Of a DNA stretch of 64,000 nt, positions 16,529 through 24,685 are shown one piece after another. The notes under the pieces were generated by a model, which saw only the letters and a list, made by a program, of their open reading frames with translations, did no database searches and was not told the DNA's origin. Each line of letters opens with the position of its first letter. Within the stretch, counting starts at the first letter, position 1. Position numbers and translations under genes: made by a program. Location of the stretch: NCBI RefSeq assembly GCF_014656295.1, contig NZ_BNCD01000009.1, positions 224,023 through 288,022 on the forward strand, in the 5' to 3' direction. The DNA is from Streptomyces sulfonofaciens. Lineage in GTDB: Bacteria; Actinomycetota; Actinomycetes; Streptomycetales; Streptomycetaceae.

Positions 16529-17824
16529 GTGCCCGACGGAGGTGTCACCATCACCACGGCCCTGAGCACCGCGGAGGCAGCCGCCCTCGACGCGATCGAC
16601 GAGGAGGACATCGCACGGCAACTGCTGGAACTGCTGGCGATCCCGAGCGTCACCGGCAGCCCCGCCGAATCCGATCTGCAACACCTGCTCGCCCGGCGCC
16701 TGCAACGCCTCGGCCTCGATGTCGACCTGTGGTCGATGGACCTGCCCGCGCTGCGGGCCGACCCCGGCTTCCCCGGTACCGAGGCGCCGCGCGAAGAGGC
16801 CTGGGGGCTGGTGGCGACCACCCCGCCGTCCGGCGACGGGCCGACGATGATCCTCCAGGGCCATGTCGACGTCGTCCCGTCCGGCGACACCGCCCGGTGG
16901 GTGGGCGACCCGTTCGTGCCGAGGGTGGTCGGCGACACCGTGCACGCCCGAGGGGCCTGCGACATGAAGGCGGGGCTGGTCGCCGAGCTCGCGGCACTGG
17001 CCGCTGTCCGGGCCTGCGGTGTGCGGCTGCGCGGCCGGGTCGCCGCGCACTTCGTGGTCGGCGAGGAGGACGGCGGCCTGGGCGCCTTCGGCACGCTCCG
17101 GCGCGGACACACCGGCGACGCCTGCGTCATCGCCGAGCCCACCGCCGGCGCGCTGGTGACGGCCAACGCGGGAGCGCTCACCTTCCGTATCGAGGTACCG
17201 GGCAAGGCCGCCCACGCCAGCACCCGGGACGAAGGTGTCAGCGCCATAGACGGCTACGTGGCGATCCACGCCGCGCTGGCCCGGCTGGAGGCCCGGCGCA
17301 ACGTGGACGCCGACCCGCTCCTCGCGCACCACCCCGTTCCCTACTCGGTGTCCGTGGGCACCCTGCGCTCCGGTGACTGGGCGAGCAGCGTGCCCGACCT
17401 GCTCGTCGCCGAGGGCCGGCTGGGCGTGCGGCTTGACGAGGACCCGGCCCTGGCGCGGGCCGAGTTGGAGCGCTGCGTGGCACTGGCCTGCGCCGGGGAC
17501 CCGTGGCTGCGCCGCCACCCGGCCGCGGTCACCTGGCCCGGCGGCCAGTTCGCCAGTGGGCGCCTGCCGGCCGGGCATCCCCTGCGCGACCTGCTGCGCG
17601 GCGCCCACCAGGACGTCACGGGCGGCGCCGAGACCCCCGAGCGGGGCGCACCGTACGGGAGCGACCTGCGGCTGTACGCCGGGGCCGGCGTCCCGACCCT
17701 GCAGTTCGGCCCGGGCGACGTGCGCGTCGCGCACAGCCCCTCCGAGAAGGTCTCCGTCACCGAGACCGTGCGGGTGGCCAGGACACTCGTCCTCGCCGTG
17801 CTGCGCGGGGTGGGCACGCAATAG
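16529..17824 (+). CDS. M20 (ArgE/DapE-like) metallopeptidase/deacylase
   Basis: 431 residues from the GTG at 16529. It shows the dinuclear-zinc M20 pattern: LQGHVDVVPSGD (first metal His and catalytic Asp), RGACDMKAGLVAE (bridging Asp), VGEEDGGLGAF (general base Glu, metal Glu), VIAEPT and the C-terminal HSPSEKVSV. The family deacylates N-acyl amino acids or cleaves small peptides. Start choice is odd: no SD precedes the GTG, whereas a perfect GGAGG (16538-16542) stands seven bases before an in-frame ATC (16550-16552). Either translation starts at GTG with an internal decoy, or at ATC. It diverges from the IclR-led operon and may share its control region. Confidence 0.85.
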   Translation: MPDGGVTITTALSTAEAAALDAIDEEDIARQLLELLAIPSVTGSPAESDLQHLLARRLQRLGLDVDLWSMDLPALRADPGFPGTEAPREEAWGLVATTPPSGDGPTMILQGHVDVVPSGDTARWVGDPFVPRVVGDTVHARGACDMKAGLVAELAALAAVRACGVRLRGRVAAHFVVGEEDGGLGAFGTLRRGHTGDACVIAEPTAGALVTANAGALTFRIEVPGKAAHASTRDEGVSAIDGYVAIHAALARLEARRNVDADPLLAHHPVPYSVSVGTLRSGDWASSVPDLLVAEGRLGVRLDEDPALARAELERCVALACAGDPWLRRHPAAVTWPGGQFASGRLPAGHPLRDLLRGAHQDVTGGAETPERGAPYGSDLRLYAGAGVPTLQFGPGDVRVAHSPSEKVSVTETVRVARTLVLAVLRGVGTQ

Positions 17825-18115
17825 GGGCGCCGCGGGGGCCGGGCCCGGGGCGGACCGGAGGGCATCGCGGTCCCGGGCGGTCCCGGGCCACCGGTCGCGT
17901 GCATGCGCGTTCCCTATGGATCGGCACGGAACATCGCATGTCCCGGGACCGCCGCAAGGCCCCCGCGCGCCGTAGTGTCGGCACGGATCAGGCCGGCACG
18001 CGCCCGGTCCGCCCGGGTCAGCGCCCGCGACCGGGGCCGCACCCGCGGGCCGGACGGCGGGAGCCGACCGGCGCCCGTGCGCCCGGGCGTCCGGGACCGC
18101 TCGACGAAGGACACG
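17825..18115. promoter_or_regulatory. Gene-free gap before the monooxygenase
   Basis: About 290 bases with no supportable gene. TCGGCACGGA occurs twice as a direct repeat (17921-17930 and 17978-17987), and CATGCGCGTTCCCTATGG is locally AT-richer. A promoter for the monooxygenase is expected here but no consensus boxes stand out. Confidence 0.3.
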
Positions 18116-19417
18116 GTGAAGGCTGTGCAGCGCCATCTCTGCCTCAACGTCTATCTCCGGAATTCCGGGTACCACGAGTCAGCGTGGAAAGTGACGCGGA
18201 AGGACCCGCGGGCCCCCCTGGAGGCGGGGTACTACGCGGATCTGGCGCGCACCGCGGAACGCGGGATCCTCGACGCCGTGTTCCTGCCCGACAGTCCCGG
18301 CATGGTGCCGTTCCGCGCGGAGTACCTGCCGACCGTGGGCCTGGACCCCCTCGAACTGCTGGCTTCCGTCGCCGTCCGCACCGACCGCATCGGGCTGATC
18401 GCCACCGTCTCCACCACGTACACCCACCCGTGGGAGACGGCCAGACGGCTGGCCACCCTGGACTTCCTGTCAGGGGGGCGGGCGGGCTGGAACATCGTGA
18501 CGACGGTCGACCCGGTCGCGGCGGGCAACTTCGGGGACCTGCCCCACCCGGAGCGGACCGAGCGCTACGCCCGCGCCGAGGAGTTCGTGGAGGTGGCCCT
18601 CAAGCTGTGGGACGGGTGGGAGGAGGGCGCGGCCCTGTTCTCGAAGGAGTCCGGGCGCTGGGCCGATCCCGGCAGGATCCGTGCGCCGCTGCACCAGGGC
18701 CGCCACTTCAGCGTCCGGGGGCCGCTGCCGCTCCCCCGCTCCCCGCAGGGCCGCCCCCTCCTCACCCAGGCCGGCTCGTCCCGGGAGGGCATACGGCTCG
18801 CGGCCGCCTACGCGGACGCCGTCTTCACCCCCCAGGCCGATCCGGAAAGCAGCGCGGCCTTCCGGCAGGACCTGCGCGCGCAGGCCGCGGGCTTCGGGCG
18901 TGCGCCCGAACGGGTCCTGGTGCTGCCGGGGCTGTCGTTCGTCCTCGCGGACACCGAACGGGGGGCCAGGCAGGTGCGCGCATCGCTGGAGGAGGCGGCC
19001 AGCAGCGAGTTCCGCTGGCGCAACCTGGCCCATCTGGCGGGTCTCGACGCCGAGGACATCGATCCCGACGCCCCCTTCCCGCCGGAGCTGCTGAGCAGCG
19101 CGGCCAGGACGAGCTTCGGGCAGTCCATCTACGCGATGGCACGGCAGGGCGCGGGGACCTTCCGGGACGTCGCGCAGCGGTTGTCCGCCCTGCCCGGCGG
19201 GCTGGACTTCACCGGCACCCCGGAGCAACTGGCCGGGCTCATCACCCACTGGTGGCGGCAGGACGCGGCCGACGGCTTCACCGTCATGCCGCATCTGCTC
19301 CCCGACCAGCTCGACCTCTTCGTCGACCACGTGGTGCCGATCCTCCAGAGGAGTGGCCTGGCGAGGACGGAGTACGCGGGCACGACACTGCGCGAGCACG
19401 TCGGCTGCCCCGCCTGA
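18116..19417 (+). CDS. NtaA/SnaA/DszA-type flavin-dependent (LLM) monooxygenase
   Basis: 433 residues. Class markers are HLCLNVYLRNSGYHESAW at the start, GYYADLARTAERGILDAVFLPD, LDPLELLASVAVRTDRIGLIATVSTTYTHPW and SGGRAGWNIVTTVDPVAAGNFG. These are two-component monooxygenases that use FMNH2 from a separate reductase and act on chelators (nitrilotriacetate, EDTA), organosulfur compounds or similar small molecules. No flavin reductase gene is in the window. The GTG at 18116 has GAAGGA upstream at good spacing; the upstream open frame is arginine-rich shadow. With the DUF427 gene 270 bases downstream it may form a small catabolic unit watched by the LysR gene. Confidence 0.87.
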   Translation: MKAVQRHLCLNVYLRNSGYHESAWKVTRKDPRAPLEAGYYADLARTAERGILDAVFLPDSPGMVPFRAEYLPTVGLDPLELLASVAVRTDRIGLIATVSTTYTHPWETARRLATLDFLSGGRAGWNIVTTVDPVAAGNFGDLPHPERTERYARAEEFVEVALKLWDGWEEGAALFSKESGRWADPGRIRAPLHQGRHFSVRGPLPLPRSPQGRPLLTQAGSSREGIRLAAAYADAVFTPQADPESSAAFRQDLRAQAAGFGRAPERVLVLPGLSFVLADTERGARQVRASLEEAASSEFRWRNLAHLAGLDAEDIDPDAPFPPELLSSAARTSFGQSIYAMARQGAGTFRDVAQRLSALPGGLDFTGTPEQLAGLITHWWRQDAADGFTVMPHLLPDQLDLFVDHVVPILQRSGLARTEYAGTTLREHVGCPA

Positions 19418-19687
19418 GCGCGGTGCGCGGACGCGGCCGGGGCGTGCACGAACGGTCCCGGTGCGTGCGTTCGCAGTGCCGGGCGGCACGTCATGTCCGC
19501 CGCGGATGGTGCCGGTGCACCGTCTGCGGCGTCTGTTCTCGTACGGTGCTCCTGGGCACGGCTCCGTACGAGGTGCCGGTACGGGGCCGCCGGGAGGTCC
19601 GCACGGGATCCCGGTGGCCGCGCACGCGGACCAGGAGTGCACCGGCGGACGCCGGCCGGCGTCCGCGGCCGTCGAAAGGAACCGGTC

Positions 19688-20548
19688 ATGGGACTGTCAT
19701 GGCAACAGGGACCGCTCTCCCCCACCGCCCTGGGGAGGTTCCTCACCCCCGAGCCCCTGCCCGAGCGGCTCCTGCTCGTCGAGCGGCTGCGCCGGCGGAT
19801 GCGGGTCCGGTTCGGCGGCGAGTGGATCGCCGACAGCGAGGACGTCGTCCTGCTGCACGAACCCGGGCGGTACCCGGTGGCCTACTTCCCCCTCGCCCAC
19901 GTCGTGGACGGCGTCCTGGAGGCCGGCGGGCGCACCACCGTCCACCGCGACCTGGGAGAGACCGCCTGGTTCACGGTGCGGGCCGGCGGGCGGACGGCCG
20001 ATCGTGCGGCCTGGCGGTTCACGGGGCCCCCGGAGCACGCCCCGGAGTTCGAGGGGCGCGTGGTGTTCGCCTGGCGGGCGATGGACGCCTTCTACGAGGA
20101 GGACGAGCGGATCCTCGGGCACGCGGCCGACCCGTACCACCGGATCGACATCCGCGACACCTCACGCAGCCTGGAGGTGCGCTCGGGCGAGGAGGTCATC
20201 GCGCGGACCAGCCGGCCGGTCGTGCTCTACGAGTCCGGATTCGCACCGCGGTGGTACGTGCCCCGGGCCGATGTCGACGAGGAGCGGCTGACGCCGGCAG
20301 AGGGGCGGACCTTCTGCCCCTACAAGGGCCTGGCCAGCTACTACGACATCGACGGGGCCCGGCGTGCGGCCTGGTCGTACCGCGACGCCTACGCCGAGGT
20401 CGGCCGGATCGGCGACCTGGTGTCGTTCGAGCCGGACAAGGTCGAGGTGTACCTCGACGGCACGCGGCTGGAGCTCGAACCGGGGCAGAACGTGGTGCCG
20501 CACGGCATCGACCGCGCCCTGGGCACCGACGAGGCCCTCGGGCACTGA
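19688..20548 (+). CDS. Tandem DUF427 protein
   Basis: 286 residues with two DUF427 modules. The first is seen at RRMRVRFGGEWIADSEDVVLLHEPGRYPVAYFPLAHV and the second at SRSLEVRSGEEVIARTSRPVVLYESG...RWYVPRADV, followed by the signature TFCPYKGLASYYDI and a final VEVYLDGTRLELE. DUF427 is a small beta-tent domain of unknown biochemical role, widespread in actinomycetes. AAAGGA lies seven bases before the ATG. It is the last plus-strand gene before a bidirectional terminator and convergent LysR gene. Confidence 0.85.
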   Translation: MGLSWQQGPLSPTALGRFLTPEPLPERLLLVERLRRRMRVRFGGEWIADSEDVVLLHEPGRYPVAYFPLAHVVDGVLEAGGRTTVHRDLGETAWFTVRAGGRTADRAAWRFTGPPEHAPEFEGRVVFAWRAMDAFYEEDERILGHAADPYHRIDIRDTSRSLEVRSGEEVIARTSRPVVLYESGFAPRWYVPRADVDEERLTPAEGRTFCPYKGLASYYDIDGARRAAWSYRDAYAEVGRIGDLVSFEPDKVEVYLDGTRLELEPGQNVVPHGIDRALGTDEALGH

Positions 20549-20602
20549 ACCACCGGCCGGCCCCGTCCGGCCCCGCCCCCCCGACGGTGACCGGCCGCCG
20601 TC

Positions 20603-20640
20603 CGCGGCCGGGTGGGCGGCCGGCCGCCCACCCGGCCGCG
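20603..20640. terminator. 38-bp perfect palindrome between convergent genes
   Basis: Positions 20603-20621 and 20622-20640 are exact reverse complements (19-bp arms starting CGCGGCCGGGTGGG). It sits 54 bases after the DUF427 stop and 10 bases from the LysR stop, ideal for a shared bidirectional terminator. Confidence 0.75.
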
Positions 20641-20649
20641 CGGGGCCCG

Positions 20650-21546
20650 TCAGGCGGCCGTGTCGACCACCGGCAGGCCCCGGCGCCGCAGGTCCGACAG
20701 GAAGAGGGCGACCAGTGCGTCGGAGGGGGCCGCCGTGATCGCGACGACGCCGCGGTGCACACGGGGCTCGAAACGCCGCACCACCCCGTCGGGCCGGGCG
20801 GCGAGTGCGGAGACGGGGACGATGGACACACCCATGCCCGCCCCGGCGAGCTGGGCCGCCGTCCGGGGACTGCGGGTGCGCAGGACGGGGCTGAGGGGGA
20901 CCTGGCATCGGGAGACGAACCGGTCGATCCAGGCGGCGTTGCCGTTGTCCGGGGTGTAGTGCACGAAGGGCTCGCCGGCGAGTTCGTCGACCCTGACGGC
21001 GGGCCGGCCCGCGAAGCGGTGCTCGCCGCAGGACACCACGACCATCTCCTCGTCCCCCAGGTGCTCGACACAGGCCGTGGTCGCGGTGGGCTCCGGCCCG
21101 ACCACCAGATCGGCCTCGCCCGCCATCAGGGCCTCGACCCCCTTGTCGCTGCTGGTGAACTCCATCAGGTCCAGCCGGACGCCGGGCCGCGTGGACCGCC
21201 AGCGCCGCAGGACGGGGACCAGCAGCCAGGCCGTCATCGTCTCCGCGCAGGCCAGCCGCAGCCGGCCCGCCCGCCCCGCGGCCACGTCGCGGCCGGCCCG
21301 CACGGCCCGCTCGGCCGCCCCGAGGGCGGTCCGCGCCTCGGCCGCCGCGGCCAGCCCGGCCGCGGTGACCCGCACTCCCCGTGACAGGCGCTCCACGACC
21401 GGCGTGCCGAGTTCCCGCTCCAGCGCCGCGATCTGGTGGGAGAGCGCCGGCTGCGACAGGTGGAGGGCCGCCGCCGCCTTCGTCACCGACCCGGTGTCGA
21501 CGAGTGCGACCAGGCACTCCAGTGCACGCAAGGTAGCCATGCGCAC
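20650..21546 (-). CDS. LysR-family transcriptional regulator
   Basis: 298 residues. The N-terminal winged helix is typical (LRALECLVALVDTGSVTKAAAALHLSQPALSHQIAALERELGTPVVERL), followed by a type II periplasmic-binding-like effector domain (RLRLACAETMTAWLLVPVL; VVGPEP; GMGVSIVP). Either GTG 21546 or ATG 21540 could be the start; neither has a clear SD. It begins 43 bases after the SUKH-domain gene on the same strand, so it could be transcribed from that promoter too. It faces the DUF427/monooxygenase genes, likely though unproven targets. Confidence 0.88.
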   Translation of the reverse strand: MRMATLRALECLVALVDTGSVTKAAAALHLSQPALSHQIAALERELGTPVVERLSRGVRVTAAGLAAAAEARTALGAAERAVRAGRDVAAGRAGRLRLACAETMTAWLLVPVLRRWRSTRPGVRLDLMEFTSSDKGVEALMAGEADLVVGPEPTATTACVEHLGDEEMVVVSCGEHRFAGRPAVRVDELAGEPFVHYTPDNGNAAWIDRFVSRCQVPLSPVLRTRSPRTAAQLAGAGMGVSIVPVSALAARPDGVVRRFEPRVHRGVVAITAAPSDALVALFLSDLRRRGLPVVDTAA

Positions 21547-21589
21547 AAACTAGATCGGACCGTACCCGGCCGGCCCGCCCCGGTCCGGC

Positions 21590-24433
21590 TCACCCGCCGG
21601 TCACGGCGGCGCTCCCCGCCCCGCGGGGCGTGAGGGCGATCAGGCGTGCCCGGCGTTCGGTGACGACGTCGCGGAAGGCGGGATCGGTGAGCAGGACCAC
21701 CGGGGCGATGCTGTGGGGATCGGCGGAGTCCCAGTGGGACAGCGCGTGCCGCACCGCGCGCCACGCGGCCTCGTGCTCACCGGCGGCGGCGTGCTGCCGG
21801 GCGTGCGCGAGACACCGCTCGAACGCCTCAGGCCCGGTGCGGACGGGCGGTGCGAAGGCGGCCCTGCGGGCGAGCCAGTACTCCCGGGCGCCCGCCCCGT
21901 CCGGGGAGCCGGTGCCGGTCTCGGGAAGGAAGTCCTTCACCATCGGCAGGTAGTGCTCGGGCCTGGCGCCCGGGTCGGCCTCGGATGCGCGCAGGAACAG
22001 CGGAACGGCCTCGGCGCGCATCCGTTCCGCACCGACGGCGTCCCGGACGTGCGGCAGGGACAGCACGTCGCTGCGGAGCGTGTGGTGGGCCGTCCTGAGG
22101 TCGAGGAAGGCGCTCAGGATCGCCTTCAGGTAGAGCCCGACGCCCGAACCCCTGACGACGGCGCGGTCGAACGCCGCCCGGGCGGCCTCGGCCTCACCGC
22201 GCAGGGCCAGCGCCCGGCCCTCTGCGAGGAGTTCGTCGGCACCCTCGGTGCGTACCGGGCGGCCTTCGCGGCCCCACAGCCCTTCGCACAGCTCGCGTTC
22301 CTCGACCACGAGTGCCGCGAACGAGGGGTACTCCTCGCTCAGGAAGCCCCAGCTCGACCAGGTGCAGGCGGCCCACTCCCCGTCCGGCGACACGGTCCCC
22401 GGATCGAGGAGCCAGTACTGCGCGTCCCCTTCGCGGGAGACCAGCAGCGCCCGGTTCACCAGGGCGGCCAGTTCGTCGTCCTCCTCGCCGAGGACCTCGC
22501 AGGTCTCCTCGTCGGCGTCCCTGAACCAGTCGACCTCCCCGGCGGTCCGCATCTCCCACATGGACGAGCCCAGTTGGTGCCAGCCGTCGGAGGCGGCCAG
22601 GAACGCGCGGTAACTGGGCGGCAGCGCGGTGCCCAGCCTGCGCTCCAGCGCCGCGATGTCCGCCTCGCTCGCGCCCTCGAAGCCCAGCCAGCCCCGTGCC
22701 GCCTGCTCGTCGGTGATGTTGAAGCGCTCGTTCTCGTCGGCGACGCGCAGGAAGTCCGCGCTGTACTCGGCGAGGAAGGCACGCCAGCCCTCGACCGTCG
22801 TCAGCCGCGGATCCGTCGCGGGCCCGGCGGGAGCGGACTCGGCCGCGGGCACGGCGGGAGCGGCCGCGGGGACGACCGCGGCGGCCGCGGTGAGCGGCTG
22901 GGCGGGGAGAGCGGGCACGGCGGCGGTCGGGGCCGTCGCCGCCGACGCGGTCCTGTGCACGAACGGGGACATCGGCAGACCGGTGAACGCGCCCTGCACG
23001 GCGTCCGAGGACGCCCCGGCCGCCCGGTCGGCGGCCGTCTCCGCCGCCGTGCCCCGGTACCCGATCGGGCCCTCGCCCGGCCGCTGGTAGAAGCCCGTGA
23101 AACCGAGGGCGGGCGAGGCCGCCTCGAAGAAGCGGACCTGGGCAAGCTGCACCTCGTGGCCGCCGGTCCGGGAGATCCGCACCCGCAGGTGGCGGAAGGC
23201 GGGGCCGCCCAGGAAGGTGAACCCCCGCGGCTGGTGGCGCTCGGTGAAGAACACCCCGGTGCGGGAGTCGAGGACCGTCCAGCTCCGCATGTCGTCGGAG
23301 CCTTCGAGGCTCCACTCGCGCGGGTCGCGTTCGGGGCAGTCGTTCGCCGAGACGAGCACGTAGTGCCGGACGGTGACCCGCCGGTCGAAGGAGAACAGCA
23401 GGACGGCCCGGCCGCCGAAGGCCAGCCACTTGCCGTGCTCGGGGCCGTCGAGGAGGTTCTCGGCGATCTCGCCCGCGGGCCGGTTCTCCAGGTCGGCCCG
23501 GACCTCGGTGACGAGCCGGGTGACCTCGCCGCGCCCGGCGTCGGGCGGCGGCATCCGCAGTGCTATCGAGCCCGTCTCCTGACGCTGGTCGCGCCAGGTG
23601 ATCCGGGTCGCGCCGCCAGTGCCGTCCTCGACCAGCAGCCGCAGTCCGCCCGAGGCGTGCCAGCCGCCGCCGTACCCCTCCTGGGTGTGGAACCGGTGCA
23701 CGACGGCGCCCTCGGTGCCCGTCGGGAACACCCGCCCCGAGGTGAGCCGGCCGTGGTACTCGGCGAGGCCCCCGTCCGCGGCGCGGTGGTGCCCGTAGAA
23801 CTCGCTCATCCCGCTCTGGAAGGCGACGGACGCCTCGGAGCCGTCCGCGTTCCGCCACGACAGTTGCCCGAGCTCCACCGGGCCCTCGCGGTCCAGGTGG
23901 ACCAGCACCGGCCTGCCCGCCCGCCAGGTGCCGTCGTCGGCCCGCGAGCGGGTGTCGAAGGTGAAGACCGAGGGCGGCGCACCGGCCTCCGTGAGGGCGC
24001 GCAGCGACCGCCCGGGCTCGCCCGCCGCATCCAGCGTGATCCGGTGCAGCATGAGCGTGCCGGGCGCGTCGGGGAGGAGGTGCAGCCGCAGCGTGTTGCG
24101 GCCGGGCAGCAGCCGGTCCGCGGGGACCCCGAGGCGCATGTCCGACGGGGTGGGGTTCTGGGACACGATGACCGCGTCGAAGAGGGTTTCGCCGTTGAGG
24201 AGCACCGCCACCTGGAGGTAGCCCCACGGCTCGTCGTCCACGGGGACCCACGAGGTGAAGCAGAGCGTCGCGCCGCCGTCGGCGTCCTCCGCCTCCAGGT
24301 CGAAGCCGAGCTCGACGAACCCGTCGGCGAACAGCGCGAGATGGCCGTCGCGCTGTTCGCCGCCTTCGTGACTCGGCGTCATATTGCCCAGCTTGGCCGG
24401 GGTCGCGGTGAAGTCCGCGTAGATCGGTTGCAC
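21590..24433 (-). CDS. Large SUKH-domain protein with discoidin-like and helical-repeat regions
   Basis: 947 residues. In order: a beta-rich jelly-roll-like region (~10-130), a second beta region (~150-300), a discoidin/F5-8C-like segment (~330-450; HYVLVSANDCPERDPREWSLEGS to FRHLRVRISRTGG), an Ala/Pro linker, a SUKH (SMI1/KNR4) domain (~560-700; ASEADIAALERRLGTALPPSYRAFLAASDG), and a C-terminal helical TPR-like part (LLAEGRALALRGEAEAARAAFDRA). SUKH domains are common immunity modules against polymorphic toxins. No signal peptide is seen, so it should be cytoplasmic. Start GTG 24433 has only weak SD (GGGAA). It diverges from the ESX AAA gene, so an immunity or chaperone role toward the giant ESX protein is plausible. 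Confidence 0.72.
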   Translation of the reverse strand: MQPIYADFTATPAKLGNMTPSHEGGEQRDGHLALFADGFVELGFDLEAEDADGGATLCFTSWVPVDDEPWGYLQVAVLLNGETLFDAVIVSQNPTPSDMRLGVPADRLLPGRNTLRLHLLPDAPGTLMLHRITLDAAGEPGRSLRALTEAGAPPSVFTFDTRSRADDGTWRAGRPVLVHLDREGPVELGQLSWRNADGSEASVAFQSGMSEFYGHHRAADGGLAEYHGRLTSGRVFPTGTEGAVVHRFHTQEGYGGGWHASGGLRLLVEDGTGGATRITWRDQRQETGSIALRMPPPDAGRGEVTRLVTEVRADLENRPAGEIAENLLDGPEHGKWLAFGGRAVLLFSFDRRVTVRHYVLVSANDCPERDPREWSLEGSDDMRSWTVLDSRTGVFFTERHQPRGFTFLGGPAFRHLRVRISRTGGHEVQLAQVRFFEAASPALGFTGFYQRPGEGPIGYRGTAAETAADRAAGASSDAVQGAFTGLPMSPFVHRTASAATAPTAAVPALPAQPLTAAAAVVPAAAPAVPAAESAPAGPATDPRLTTVEGWRAFLAEYSADFLRVADENERFNITDEQAARGWLGFEGASEADIAALERRLGTALPPSYRAFLAASDGWHQLGSSMWEMRTAGEVDWFRDADEETCEVLGEEDDELAALVNRALLVSREGDAQYWLLDPGTVSPDGEWAACTWSSWGFLSEEYPSFAALVVEERELCEGLWGREGRPVRTEGADELLAEGRALALRGEAEAARAAFDRAVVRGSGVGLYLKAILSAFLDLRTAHHTLRSDVLSLPHVRDAVGAERMRAEAVPLFLRASEADPGARPEHYLPMVKDFLPETGTGSPDGAGAREYWLARRAAFAPPVRTGPEAFERCLAHARQHAAAGEHEAAWRAVRHALSHWDSADPHSIAPVVLLTDPAFRDVVTERRARLIALTPRGAGSAAVTGG

Positions 24434-24486
24434 GGTTGTTCCCAGAGGTGTGAGCGGGCGGGATCCAGGCGTGACCGTAACCGAGG

Positions 24487-24497
24487 GGTGTGACACC
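24487..24497. promoter_or_regulatory. Inverted repeat GGTGTGACACC in divergent ESX/SUKH promoter region
   Basis: GGTGT and ACACC arms flank one base in the 252-nt gap between the SUKH gene (start 24433) and the beta-helix/AAA gene (start 24686). It is a candidate operator; no known regulator is matched. Confidence 0.3.
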
Positions 24498-24685
24498 GGC
24501 GGTGTGCCGGGCGCCGTTCCGGGCCGGGACCGCGGTCGGCGCGGGTCCGCCCGGGGACGCGGCCGCCGGGTGCGCCCGCGAGGACGCCGCTGGATTGGCC
24601 GGATCGCGCCCGGCATGATGGGACTGCCAATGTTGGGCATCCCGGCCCGCGGGCCACCGGTGTCCGCTAGAGGAGGATTTCGCGC

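Noticed and set aside
17903..18115. N-terminal extension of the flavin monooxygenase
   Set aside because: Arg/Pro-rich sequence unlike the family; the GTG at 18116 has a good SD and begins at the conserved start of the fold.
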